Shown: positions 35,501-43,741, numbered from the stretch's first letter. The stretch: 64,000 nt of DNA from Alphaproteobacteria bacterium (GCA_030431875.1 JAUIIG010000004.1:26212-90211); one strand, 5' to 3'. Translations and numbers: made by a program. The notes: generated by a model not told the origin, from the sequence alone.

Positions 35501-38285
35501 CCAGTCGAGCGCCTACGGCCAGTCGGCCAACGCAGCCGGCGCACAGTCGGTCGCCAACGGCTTTGGCTCGCAGGCTACGGCAGACGGCAGCGTTGCCATC
35601 GGTAACGCAGCCAACGGTGCAGGCGTAGATTCCTTCGCAGGCGGCACCAACGCCAATGCGGCGGAAGAAGGCACTGTAGCCATCGGCCGCAACTCCAACG
35701 CACTGTCGACCGGTGCAGTCGCCATCGGTGACGGTGCCACGGCTGACGGCTCGACCGCAGTGGGTGCCGGCGCAACGGCCGTCGGTGCCGACACGGCAGC
35801 CTACGGTGCCAATGCACAGGCAGTTGCTACCCATGCGACTGCCCTGGGTGAGAACTCGCTCGCCAATGGCGTTGGTTCGACCGCAGTCGGCCAGCTGGCA
35901 TCGGCCACGGCAAGTGCTGCATCGGCACTTGGTGAAGCTTCGGTCGCAAGTGCTGGCGGCTCGACGGCCGTCGGCTCGGTCGCGACCGCAACCGGCAATG
36001 CCTCGACGGCGGTTGGTCGCCTGTCGGTCGCTTCCGGCGGCCTCGCCAGTGCACTGGGCGCCGAAGCGGTAGCCAGCGGAGACCGCAGCGTCGCTGTCGG
36101 TAACCAGGCCGTATCCAGCGGTACGCAGAGCACCACCACCGGTGTGTTCTCGCTCGCTTCCGGTACGGGCTCGACCGCCAACGGTTACCAGGCCAGTGCA
36201 ACGGGCACCGACTCGGTGGCCGTGGGTATCGACTCGGTAGCCAGCGACGAAGATGCAGTGGCCATTGGCCAGACGGCAATCGCCAGCGGCTTCCACTCCA
36301 CTTCGGTAGGTGCGGAATCGCAGGCAACCGGTGCTGGTGACACGGCCCTGGGCTGGCAGGCTTCGGCCACGGGTGGTCAGGCGACCGCTACGGGTCGCCA
36401 GGCTTCGGCCAGCGGCTTCCAGTCGAGCGCCTATGGCCAGTCGGCCAACGCCTCTGGCGCCCAGTCGACCGCTTCCGGCTTCGGCGCGGCGGCTTCGGGC
36501 ATCAGCGCGACGGCAACGGGTACCGGGGCCAACGCCTCGGCTGACCGTGCCACGGCGAGCGGCAGCAATGCCTCGGCATCGGGTGTGGCCAGCGCCGCAT
36601 ACGGTAACGAAGCCAACGCCTCGGGCACTGACAGCGTCGCTGTCGGCCAGCAGTCGGTAGCTTCGGCAACCGATGCCACGTCGGTGGGTGCACGCGCCAA
36701 TGCCACTGGCGAAAATGCCACGGCACTGGGTACCGACACTGATGCAACCGGGCTCGACTCGGTCGCCATCGGCAACGGCGCACAGGCAACCGACGAAGAC
36801 GCAGTGGCCCTGGGCCAGACGGCGATCGCCAGCGGCTTCCACTCCACCTCGGTGGGTGCGGAATCGCAGGCCACCGGCGCTGGTGACACGGCCCTGGGTT
36901 GGCAGGCTGCAGCCACGGGTGGTCAGTCGACCGCCACGGGTCGCCAGTCGTCGGCTTCGGGCCTCCAGTCGAGCGCCTACGGCCAGAGCAGCTTTGCCAG
37001 CGGCGACGGCTCGGTTGCTGTCGGCTTCGCAGCCAACTCGACCGCGGGCGATGCCATCGCCATCGGTTCGGCCGCCAGCGCAACCGGCGGTGCCGGCATT
37101 GCCATGGGCCTGAACTCGGCAGCGACCGGTGCGACCAGCGTTTCCATCGGTGCCGCTTCGGCGGCTTCCGGCCTCGACGCAGTTGCCATGGGTAACGGTG
37201 CTGTGGCCAGCGACGAAGACGCACTGGCTCTCGGCCAGGGTGCCCAGTCGACCGGCTTCCACTCGACCGCGGTCGGTGCGGAATCGGTTGCTTCGGCAGC
37301 CGGTGACACGGCCCTCGGCTGGCAGGCTTCGGCCACCGGCGGACAGGCCACGGCCACGGGTCGCCAGGCTTCGGCCAGCGGCTTCCAGTCGAGCGCCTAC
37401 GGCCAGGGTTCCAGCGCTGCTGGTGCCCAGTCGCTGGCTGGTGGCTTCGGCTCCAGCGCAGCCGGCGGCCAGTCGATCGCTCTGGGTAACGCTGCAGTAG
37501 CAAGCGCCGAAGACGCGGTTGCCATCGGTGACCTCGCCCAGGCCGGGTTCCACTCGACGGCAGTCGGTGGCGAAGCACTGGCCAACGGCACGGGGGCCAC
37601 GGCCTTCGGCTGGCAGGCCAATGCCTCGGGCAACCAGTCGACCGCTGTGGGTCGCCAGGCAGCTGCCTCGGCCCTGCAGTCGACCGCCATCGGCCAGAGC
37701 GCCACGGCAGCCTTCGACGGTTCGACCGCCATCGGCTTCGGTGCCACCAGCACCGCTGCCAACCAGGTCGCCCTTGGCGGCACGGGTAGTGCGGTCCGCA
37801 TCGGCGACATCGCTGCCAGCACTGCTGCGCAGATCGATGCCGGCGAAGTGATGACCGTCGACGCCAACGGTGTCGTGGGTGTCGATCCGAGCGTCCGCGC
37901 CGACATCGCCGCCAACACGGCAGCGATTGCGGTCAACTCGGGCCTCATCGCCACCAACGCCGGCAACATCGCCGCCAACGCGGCTGCGATCGGTGTCCTG
38001 CAGGGTCAGACGGCTACCCTCTTCGATCTCACCGCACAGAACGCCCGCGGCGTTCGTGAGGCGAACGAAGGTGTGGCAATGGCCCTGTCGATGGAATCGC
38101 CGGTCCTGATGCCGACCGACAGCTTCGGCATCTCCGGTGGCTTCGGCTATTACAACGACCGTGTCGCCGGTTCGGCCAGCTTCGCCGCCCGGATCAGCGA
38201 CAACGCGCAGTTCACCGGTGGCTTCGGCATCGGCTTTAGCGAAGGCGAAGTTGGCGCCCGCGCCGGCTTCCAGGTCACCTGGTAA
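32565..38285 (+). CDS. giant trimeric autotransporter adhesin (YadA-like)
   Basis: 1906 residues behind a strong AGGAGGAA site (32549-32556). An extended signal (MALGASGLAIATVAMVGASAGTAQAQ) is cleaved near residue 42. Residues about 60-1750 are Ala/Ser/Gly/Thr-rich head repeats of the Hep_Hag/YadA type (S.A.G..A.A.G). A neck-like break (DTNEVVIGNAANTYALTG, near 355-405) divides the head. A second neck (NQVALGGTGSAVRIGDIA, near 1730) leads to a very short Ala/Asn coiled coil (IAANTAAIAVNSGLIATNAG). The last about 70 residues are the YadA beta-barrel anchor ending FQVTW. It should form a trimeric surface fibre for adhesion or aggregation. Confidence 0.93.
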   Translation: MPSSKTAPKSFGKMTTMALGASGLAIATVAMVGASAGTAQAQNSDECIVERNDGPVVVSGSATGPDSLACGDGAVANGANTTAIGADAQSTGGNSTAVGDGASATGANSTATGFGSEASGVTSTATGYLAQATGNGSVATGSVAIASGSASTATGRLTEATGARSTATGNSARANGNRATATGADAIASGVESTATGTDAIASGTGSVGMGFQSRAAGDGSVSIGQSSQAFQDGSTSVGNDTISNGLGATAIGNLAASTGDRSTAVGDNADATGDDASALGSDASANAAASIAIGLSSAATSTNSTAIGTDARTTGTNGIAIGTDTLVQGASSIAMGDGSRAVGDNAIALGVGVTADTNEVVIGNAANTYALTGLGTGGADETVRVGADGELSSVTDDVFDDLIDDGTGADSAEYGDNAVASGAGSTALGDNAAATGANSSATGFNSSASADGATANGAGASASGTNSLATGSGANAFAENAAALGAGSSADNNGTAVGTFAAAAQNGTATGSFSNAAVGAVANGFGANASGTDGVAIGQFAGATDTDTFAGGRNAQASADGAIAIGADSVANQGGAVAVGDNAQATNTQAVAIGQNAVASGSTAVGGGSAATGANSAAFGINATASGDDSTSLGENSDATGADSTAVGQNAQATADDASAFGDDATASGANSTAAGASAVAASVGDSAFGAGASATGGSATAIGISTSASGAGSTAVGVGSTATDTAASAFGFFSTASGVGSAAFGPVATATGFESVAVGGTSSSTADGAVAVGGQSTASGVQSIAVGQFSSASGLLATASGSGSSASGESSAAFGENSAASALGASALGAQSVASAEGSTAVGAVSTASGDASTAVGVNATASGESSVALGDDAAASAASSIAIGEQAAASGDNSFAAGANSAASGLDAVALGNGATASDEDALALGQGAQSTGFHSTSVGAESQATGAGDTAVGWQASATGGQSTATGRQASASGFQSSAYGQSANAAGAQSVANGFGSQATADGSVAIGNAANGAGVDSFAGGTNANAAEEGTVAIGRNSNALSTGAVAIGDGATADGSTAVGAGATAVGADTAAYGANAQAVATHATALGENSLANGVGSTAVGQLASATASAASALGEASVASAGGSTAVGSVATATGNASTAVGRLSVASGGLASALGAEAVASGDRSVAVGNQAVSSGTQSTTTGVFSLASGTGSTANGYQASATGTDSVAVGIDSVASDEDAVAIGQTAIASGFHSTSVGAESQATGAGDTALGWQASATGGQATATGRQASASGFQSSAYGQSANASGAQSTASGFGAAASGISATATGTGANASADRATASGSNASASGVASAAYGNEANASGTDSVAVGQQSVASATDATSVGARANATGENATALGTDTDATGLDSVAIGNGAQATDEDAVALGQTAIASGFHSTSVGAESQATGAGDTALGWQAAATGGQSTATGRQSSASGLQSSAYGQSSFASGDGSVAVGFAANSTAGDAIAIGSAASATGGAGIAMGLNSAATGATSVSIGAASAASGLDAVAMGNGAVASDEDALALGQGAQSTGFHSTAVGAESVASAAGDTALGWQASATGGQATATGRQASASGFQSSAYGQGSSAAGAQSLAGGFGSSAAGGQSIALGNAAVASAEDAVAIGDLAQAGFHSTAVGGEALANGTGATAFGWQANASGNQSTAVGRQAAASALQSTAIGQSATAAFDGSTAIGFGATSTAANQVALGGTGSAVRIGDIAASTAAQIDAGEVMTVDANGVVGVDPSVRADIAANTAAIAVNSGLIATNAGNIAANAAAIGVLQGQTATLFDLTAQNARGVREANEGVAMALSMESPVLMPTDSFGISGGFGYYNDRVAGSASFAARISDNAQFTGGFGIGFSEGEVGARAGFQVTW
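35368..37710 (+). repeat. five long internal repeats within the adhesin gene
   Basis: A roughly 55-60 residue unit (GFHSTSVGAESQATGAGDTA, then LGWQASATGGQATATGRQAS) begins at about 35370, 36288, 36834, 37254 and 37545. Copies 1-4 are nearly identical at DNA level; the stretch CGCCAGGCTTCGGCCAGCGG and its continuation is shared almost exactly by copies 1, 2 and 4. Copy 5 is diverged. Spacing falls from 920 to 290 bp. Copies are typically preceded by a SDEDALALGQ-like segment. Such direct repeats can recombine and change fibre length. Confidence 0.8.
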
Positions 38286-38327
38286 GACCTTAGGGTCACA
38301 ACGAACCTCCTCCGAACTGGGGAGCTT

Positions 38328-38351
38328 GGGGGCGGCCGAAAGGTCGCCCCC
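38328..38351 (+). terminator. terminator-like hairpin after the adhesin
   Basis: GGGGGCGGCC-GAAA-GGTCGCCCCC: a 10-bp stem with one G-T pair and a GAAA tetraloop, followed by ATTCATTTG. It lies 43 bp after the adhesin stop. Confidence 0.65.
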
Positions 38352-38402
38352 ATTCATTTGTGCTAAGGCGTTCGGCGCGCTGCCTCGCGCTGACCGGCCA
38401 CA

Positions 38403-38446
38403 ACAAGAAAGGCGCGGCAGGAGCTAACCTGCCGCGCCTTTCTTGT
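38403..38446. terminator. bidirectional terminator, 18-bp perfect stem
   Basis: ACAAGAAAGGCGCGGCAG pairs with CTGCCGCGCCTTTCTTGT around the loop GAGCTAAC. It sits between the plus-strand adhesin and the minus-strand DUF3237 gene, with A-rich and T-rich flanks serving both directions. Confidence 0.8.
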
Positions 38447-38472
38447 GCACCGCGCTGCTGCCGGTCAGGCGA

Positions 38473-38934
38473 TCAGGTCACCCGCCACACCCACAGCTTG
38501 ATCGAATTGGCATAGCGCGCACCGCTGCAGATGAAGATCGACTTGTTGAGCCACTCGTAAGGGCCATCAGGCGCGATGAATTCGGGCACGGTGCGGAAAT
38601 AGTATTCGGACGGATCGACGTCCTCGCCGGCCACCAGCCGCCGCATCACCTCCACCGGGCCATGGCGCAGCCCCTTGTTGCGAATCTGGATCAGCGCGCC
38701 GTCGTCGGTTTCGATGGCGTAGATGGCATCGGCAACAGTCACCCCGTCGTGCCGGGTCAGCTGCCAGTCGGCCGAATTGCCCATCAGCTTGCCCGAGATT
38801 CTCGGCCCCTTCACATGGCCGCCGGCGATGATCGGGATGATCCGCCGCGTGCCGTCATGGGTTTCACCGATCTGGCGTGGCTCTTCGAGCTCGCCGCTCG
38901 CCTCGTAGACGAATTCCAGTCCTGGTTGGATCAA
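38473..38934 (-). CDS. DUF3237 protein, downstream of the stilbene dioxygenase operon
   Basis: 153 residues from a TTG at 38934 preceded by GAGAGGAGAGGTATA, a better site than the upstream ATG in the track. The family shows in TRRIIPIIAGGHVKGPRISGKLM, ADWQLTRHDGVTVADAIYAIETDDGALIQIRNKG and the C-terminal FICSGARYANSIKLWVWRV. DUF3237 proteins are small beta-barrels of unknown activity that recur near aromatic catabolism genes. A paralog is at 60795-61250. Confidence 0.85.
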   Translation of the reverse strand: MIQPGLEFVYEASGELEEPRQIGETHDGTRRIIPIIAGGHVKGPRISGKLMGNSADWQLTRHDGVTVADAIYAIETDDGALIQIRNKGLRHGPVEVMRRLVAGEDVDPSEYYFRTVPEFIAPDGPYEWLNKSIFICSGARYANSIKLWVWRVT

Positions 38935-39000
38935 TATACCTCTCCTCTCACGGCACGACTGTTCGGCGCAAAGCAGGCCGCGCGTCAAGCCGTGGCGGGA

Positions 39001-40263
39001 TCAGTCGAACGGGGTATTGGCAACGCGGGCAAAGTACTCGGCCACCTGCTCTTCCAGCTCCGCACCCGGCGGAAAGTGGCTGAGCTTGACGATGACCGTC
39101 CGGCTGGCCGGGTGGACATAGATGAACTGTCCGGCCAGGCCGACAGCCGAATAGGCGCCCGGTTCGTGGCCCAGTTGCCAGGTCTGGTAGCCATAGCCCG
39201 GCATGGGGCTGGCCGGATCGAGCGGCAGCATGGTGGTCATTTCGCGCACCCAGCCTTCGGGCAGCACGCGGCGATTGCCGACAGCGCCCTCGTCGAGCAT
39301 CAGCTGCCCCAGCCGCGCGAAATCGCGCAGCGTGGCGTTGAAGCCCATGCCCGCCAGCGCGCGTCCCGCACCAGACGGTCCGTCGGCCAGCCAGAAGGCA
39401 TTGCGCTCCGCCCCCAGCGGTTGCCACAGGCGCTCGGTCGTCAGCCGCGCCAGCGGCGTGCCGGTGGCGTTCTCCAGCACGCGACCCAGGACGGCGGTAT
39501 CGAGCGTGGCGTAGTTGAAACTGGTCCCCGGCGCCTCGCGACGCCCGATGCCGATGCCGAAATCGGCAAAGCGCGCGCGGTTGAGCACGATGGCGGTTTC
39601 ATGGATGCAGGCCGCGAGGCTGGGGTTCTCGCCGAAGTCATAGCGTTCGACGATATCCGCGCCGCTGCGCATCTGCAGCAACTGGCGGATCGTCACACCG
39701 TCGTATCCGCCGCCGCGTAGCGCGGGCCAGTAGATTACCGCCGCCTCGTCGAGCGAGCGGATCTCGCCGCGTGCCAGCGCCTGTCCCACCAACATGGCGA
39801 TGATCGTCTTCGACATCGAAAAGCCGATGTGCCGTTCGTCAGCACTGAAGCGGTTGCGGTAATCCTCGAACACGATCTGCCCGTCGCGCAGCACCAGCAT
39901 GGCGTCGGTATAGGTCGACTGGGCAAATTGCTCGTAGCCCTCGGGCATCATGAAGCCCTCTGCCACTTGCCACGGGCGCGCGTTTGCGGACCGTTCGACC
40001 CGGCGATTTGCCCAGACCTCGCTCGCCTCGCGGAAGGTGAAGGAATTCACTTCCGGATCGAGCAGGTGCCGCCGCATCGAAATGGTCGCGGGCGAGGGAT
40101 CACGGAAGACTATGTCCGGGCCGGAAGGCGCCGGGTCGAGCGGCGCAAGGTCGCGGCAGGCAGGTGCCACGTCCCATTGCCGCCACGAGTCGTCCGCAGA
40201 TTGTGCCTGTGCCGGCGCAGTGACCAACATTGCTGCGACTGCTGCGCCGACAAACAGGCGCAT
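39001..40263 (-). CDS. secreted serine hydrolase, class C beta-lactamase family
   Basis: 420 residues with a signal peptide (FVGAAVAAMLVTAPAQAQ). The nucleophile is in GFSMSKTIIAML (SxxK) and the second motif is FNYATLD (Y-x-T). Length and motifs resemble 6-aminohexanoate-dimer hydrolase and esterase EstB relatives. The ATG overlaps the dioxygenase stop (TGATG), so the two are co-translated. It may hydrolyse an ester or amide of the aromatic substrate before uptake; this is inferred from context only. Confidence 0.88.
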   Translation of the reverse strand: MRLFVGAAVAAMLVTAPAQAQSADDSWRQWDVAPACRDLAPLDPAPSGPDIVFRDPSPATISMRRHLLDPEVNSFTFREASEVWANRRVERSANARPWQVAEGFMMPEGYEQFAQSTYTDAMLVLRDGQIVFEDYRNRFSADERHIGFSMSKTIIAMLVGQALARGEIRSLDEAAVIYWPALRGGGYDGVTIRQLLQMRSGADIVERYDFGENPSLAACIHETAIVLNRARFADFGIGIGRREAPGTSFNYATLDTAVLGRVLENATGTPLARLTTERLWQPLGAERNAFWLADGPSGAGRALAGMGFNATLRDFARLGQLMLDEGAVGNRRVLPEGWVREMTTMLPLDPASPMPGYGYQTWQLGHEPGAYSAVGLAGQFIYVHPASRTVIVKLSHFPPGAELEEQVAEYFARVANTPFD

Positions 40264-41744
40264 CAGGCCGGCTCCGCCACTTTCAGCCCGATGTCCTCGC
40301 TACGGGCGAAGTTGCCGTGCAGGCCGAAGCGCAGGCGGATCGGCACGTGGACCGTCGCCACCGGACCCTTCTCGATATCGAGCGCGTCGAAGATCAGCAG
40401 GTCGGTGTTGCGGTTCTCCAGCCGGTTGCAGAGCATGACGATCCAGCCGTCGCCTTCGGGGGCGTCAGGCGTGCGCGGGATGAAGCAGGGCTCCTGCAGG
40501 GACGAGACCGGGCCGCACCACCAGTGCTGCTCGCTGCCGTCTTCCAGGTTCTTGAGGAACAGGCAGTTCATCAGGAAGCCGCCAGCGCTGCCGCCCTTCA
40601 TCTCGCAGGGGCGCGACATGTCCATCTCCAGGCCCCAGGTGTACTGGTTCTTCAGCCCGGTGAAGCGGTCGTCGATGCGCGGGAATTCGCTGGCGGTCTC
40701 GGTCAGCTGGGTGATCTCGTCGAATTCGTCGGTGTTGCTCGACAGGTCGACGGTCCAGCGGGTCAGCTTGCTCATCGCTTCGGCGCCGTTGAATTCGGCG
40801 CCATGCACGTCGGGGAAGAAGGGGAACATGTTGTTCTTCGCTTCGGGCACCACGAAATGGATCTTGGTGCCTTCCTGCCAGGCGTTGACAACGTGGCTGG
40901 CAAAGCAGTTGTCACGCTTGAACCAGCGGATGTCCTCTTCCTTCAAGTCGTCACGGCGCGGGATGATGCCGAGGTAGACCGGCATGGTGGTATCAAAGCC
41001 GAAGTGGGGCATGCCCTTTTCAAGCCGTTCCCAGCTGCCGATCGAGGGCACGACGTGCAGCACCAGGTAATCGTCGGTGATCGCGAAGTCGTGCATCATG
41101 CAATAGTAGGGGGTCTTGAACCACACCTCGCGCACGAGCTCGTTGTCGGGGCTGATTTCCACCAGCGCGCAATCGTCGCTGCAGATGCCCGATGCGGCAT
41201 AGCACAGCGACACCATGTTGCCGGTCTTGGGATCGATCTTGGGGTGGGCCGTGAAGGTCTCGCTCTTCATCGCGCCGTCCCAGGTCTGCACCTGCTCGCG
41301 CTCCATGGTGACAGGGTCCATCATCAGCGCCGGGCTGTCTTCCTTCATCGCCCACAGCTTGCCGGCGAAGACCCAGGCATTGGTGTTGCCGGTGGCACGG
41401 TAGGTGCCCTTGGTCACCGGGTCGTCGGTCAGCGGGTTGCGATAGTGGCCCCACAGCGCCTTGCCCGCGTCGTGTTCCATCTGCCAGCGGTCGGTCTTGG
41501 CCCAGCGCTGCCGGAAGTCCACCTGCCCGTCATGGATGTGGAAGCGGGTGATCATGCCGTCGCCGTCGAAGGCAATCGAATCGCCCAGCATCGGCGGGAA
41601 TTGCGGATCGGGCTGGACGCGGAAGAAGGCGCCGTCGATCTCCTTGGGAATCTCTCCCTCGTAGGAGAGGTCTTCGATATCCGCCTCTACCCGGCTGGGG
41701 GTGTTGAATCCGGTAAAAGTCGGCGTGTCGGGGAATTTTGCCAT
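40263..41744 (-). CDS. lignostilbene-alpha,beta-dioxygenase-type carotenoid oxygenase
   Basis: 493 residues. Four iron ligands are His167 (FTAHPKIDP), His218 (MMHDFAIT), His284 (FASHVVNA) and His476 (FGLHGNF), consistent with my recollection of the numbering in stilbene-cleaving sphingomonad enzymes. Phe59, Tyr101 and Lys134, which in those enzymes hold the phenolic 4-OH of the stilbene, are also present. It should split the central double bond of a 4-hydroxystilbene to two aromatic aldehydes with O2. Carotenoid cleavage is less likely given Tyr/Lys. First gene of a minus-strand operon. Confidence 0.92.
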   Translation of the reverse strand: MAKFPDTPTFTGFNTPSRVEADIEDLSYEGEIPKEIDGAFFRVQPDPQFPPMLGDSIAFDGDGMITRFHIHDGQVDFRQRWAKTDRWQMEHDAGKALWGHYRNPLTDDPVTKGTYRATGNTNAWVFAGKLWAMKEDSPALMMDPVTMEREQVQTWDGAMKSETFTAHPKIDPKTGNMVSLCYAASGICSDDCALVEISPDNELVREVWFKTPYYCMMHDFAITDDYLVLHVVPSIGSWERLEKGMPHFGFDTTMPVYLGIIPRRDDLKEEDIRWFKRDNCFASHVVNAWQEGTKIHFVVPEAKNNMFPFFPDVHGAEFNGAEAMSKLTRWTVDLSSNTDEFDEITQLTETASEFPRIDDRFTGLKNQYTWGLEMDMSRPCEMKGGSAGGFLMNCLFLKNLEDGSEQHWWCGPVSSLQEPCFIPRTPDAPEGDGWIVMLCNRLENRNTDLLIFDALDIEKGPVATVHVPIRLRFGLHGNFARSEDIGLKVAEPA

Positions 41745-41768
41745 CGTAAGTCCTCTCCTTGCGGATAA

Positions 41769-41787
41769 TTGTATGCTCTACTAACAA
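41769..41787. promoter_or_regulatory. candidate operator (19-bp inverted repeat), site 2
   Basis: TTGTATGCTCTACTAACAA lies in the 71-bp divergent gap between the dioxygenase start and the MarR start. Arms ATTGT/ACAAT flank 11 bases, exactly as in site 1 before the NTF2-like gene. It is well placed for autoregulation and for control of the dioxygenase operon. Confidence 0.55.
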
Positions 41788-41815
41788 TCTCGGCAAGGCA
41801 GAGGAAAAAAGCACA

Positions 41816-42295
41816 TTGGCGGATGCCGCATTGATTCAGGACAAGACTTTGGCAGCGGGCTCGGAAACGGGAGCGCCGGAGTTTGGCGAACTTGACGGGA
41901 TCGTCGGTTTCCACCTGCGCCTGGCCCATGGCGCGGTGTATCGCCACTTTACGGAGACCTTTGTCGAACTGGACCTGACGCAAAAGCAGGTCAGCGTGCT
42001 GTGGCTGGTGGGAGAGATTCCGGGGCTGGCGCAGATCGAGGTGGGCACGCGACTGCGCATGGACCGGGCCACCACCATGACCATCGTCAACCGCCTGCAA
42101 TCGCGCGGCTACCTGCGGCGCGAACGGTCTGACAGCGATGGCCGCAAGCAGGCGCTGCACCTCACTGAGGCAGGCGAAGCCGCCCTGGTGAAGGCCAAGG
42201 CCAGCATTGCCGAACACGAGAAGTGGTTGAAAAGCCGGTTCACACCCGAAGAATCGGAAAAACTGGTGGAAATGCTCACGCGAATCCACGAATAG
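41816..42295 (+). CDS. MarR-family transcriptional regulator
   Basis: 159 residues from a TTG at 41816 preceded by GCAGAGGAAAAAAGCACA; the upstream TTG at 41759 would run through the candidate operator. Winged helix-turn-helix segments LTQKQVSVLWLVGEIPGLAQIEVGTRLRMDRATTMTIVNRL and the wing RRERSDSDGRKQALHLTEAG. MarR proteins usually repress until a phenolic ligand binds. It diverges from the stilbene dioxygenase and precedes an aromatic acid transporter, so it is the likely local regulator. Confidence 0.9.
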   Translation: MADAALIQDKTLAAGSETGAPEFGELDGIVGFHLRLAHGAVYRHFTETFVELDLTQKQVSVLWLVGEIPGLAQIEVGTRLRMDRATTMTIVNRLQSRGYLRRERSDSDGRKQALHLTEAGEAALVKAKASIAEHEKWLKSRFTPEESEKLVEMLTRIHE

Positions 42296-42325
42296 GGGCG
42301 TTCCAGGGAAGAGGACAAAGTCAAA

Positions 42326-43699
42326 ATGGCCGCACCGGCAGGCGGGGGCAGCAACCCCATCAACGTTATCAACGAAACGCCCATGGGGGTCCGCCAGTGG
42401 ATGGTGGTAATCCTGATGGTGCTGCTTAACGCCCTCGACGGGTTCGACGTGCTCTCCAGCGCCTTTGCCGCGCCCGGCATTACCGCCGACTGGGGCATCC
42501 CGCGCAGCGAGCTGGGCATCGTCCTCTCCGCAGAGCTGGTGGGCATGGGCTTCGGCTCGGTGCTGCTGGGCGGCGCAGCTGACAAGTTCGGCCGCAAGAA
42601 CACCATGATCGCCTGCCTGATCTTCATGGCCGCGGGCATGTGGATGGCAGGTCACGCCAATGGCGTGGGCGACATGTTCATCTACCGCTTCATCACCGGC
42701 ATCGGCATCGGCGGCATGCTTGCCGCGACCAATGCCGTGACGGCAGAATGCACCAACAACAAGTGGCGCAAGGCTGCCATCGCGGTCTACGTGGCGGGCT
42801 ACCCGCTGGGCGCGATCCTGGGCGGCATTGCCGCTTCGGAATGGCTGCTCGAAGCCTATGGCTGGCGCGGCGTGTTCGACTTCGGCGCCATCGTCACCGC
42901 GGCCCTGATCCCGGTGGTCTTCCTGATCGTGCCGGAAACCGCTCCCTACCACGCCAGCAAGGGCAACCTCGCAGGTGTGAACAAGACCCTGGCCGCCTAC
43001 GGCAAGCCGGCGATCGAAGCCCTGCCCGCCGCCGCCGCCAATGCGACCAAGCCCAAGGTGACCGATATCCTGTCGAACCGCCAGCTGCGTCCGGTGACGC
43101 TGTTGCTGGCCTTCGGCTATGCCTTCCACACGATCACCTTCTACTACATCCTGAAATTCGCCGTGCAGATCGTGGCCGACTACCCGCCGGGCTATCCCCC
43201 GTCGGACGCCGCAACCGTGCTGACCTGGGCCAATGTCGGCGGCTTTGCCGGTTCGGCCCTGTTCGGCTTCGTCATGGCGCGTCTTGGCATCAAGTGGCCG
43301 ACCGCGCTGATGCTGCTGCTCGGCTCGGTGGCCGTGGCCGCCTTCGGCCTCGGGCGCGAGACGCTGTCGGGCTGGCAATGGGCGACCATTATCACCGGCT
43401 TCTTCACCAATGCAGCGATCAGCGGCTACTACGCCGCCTTCGCGCGCGGTTTCCCGGCCTATGCCCGCGCTACCGGTACCGGCTTCGTGCTGGGCATCGG
43501 CCGTCTCGGTGCGGCCGGCAGTCCGCTGATTGCCGGTGCCCTGTTCGCCTGGCTGGGCAACGACGAACTGCTGGTGGTGTCCTGCATCATGGCCATGGGC
43601 TCGGTGATCTCGCTGATCCTGTTCCTGATGCTGCCCGAACGCGAGGGCGACGAGCTGGTGGGAGCCGCAGAGTCGACCACCGAAAAGACCTTCGGCTGA
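42326..43699 (+). CDS. MFS transporter, aromatic acid:H+ symporter (AAHS) type
   Basis: 457 residues, about 12 membrane segments. NALDGFDVLSSAFAAPGI in the first segment carries the DG-D motif of the AAHS family (PcaK, VanK), and the loop 2-3 signature is GGAADKFGRKNTM. It follows the MarR gene by 30 bp and is followed 42 bp later by class III alcohol dehydrogenase. Probable import of an aromatic acid; specificity unknown. Confidence 0.9.
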   Translation: MAAPAGGGSNPINVINETPMGVRQWMVVILMVLLNALDGFDVLSSAFAAPGITADWGIPRSELGIVLSAELVGMGFGSVLLGGAADKFGRKNTMIACLIFMAAGMWMAGHANGVGDMFIYRFITGIGIGGMLAATNAVTAECTNNKWRKAAIAVYVAGYPLGAILGGIAASEWLLEAYGWRGVFDFGAIVTAALIPVVFLIVPETAPYHASKGNLAGVNKTLAAYGKPAIEALPAAAANATKPKVTDILSNRQLRPVTLLLAFGYAFHTITFYYILKFAVQIVADYPPGYPPSDAATVLTWANVGGFAGSALFGFVMARLGIKWPTALMLLLGSVAVAAFGLGRETLSGWQWATIITGFFTNAAISGYYAAFARGFPAYARATGTGFVLGIGRLGAAGSPLIAGALFAWLGNDELLVVSCIMAMGSVISLILFLMLPEREGDELVGAAESTTEKTFG

Positions 43700-43741
43700 C
43701 CCGAACGGGCAAGCCGGAAAGCAAAAGGAAGAGACGAGACC

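Noticed and set aside
35368-37710. Could the regular repeats be a CRISPR array?
   Set aside because: Units are about 170 bp or short degenerate codon repeats inside an open frame, with no fixed 28-37 bp repeat and unique spacers, and no cas genes are present.
34857-38357. 1166-codon antisense ORF opposite the adhesin
   Set aside because: The adhesin's repetitive Ala/Ser/Gly codons suppress stops in other frames. The antisense protein has no signal, domain or ribosome site, and the plus-strand frame has a signal peptide, head repeats and YadA anchor.
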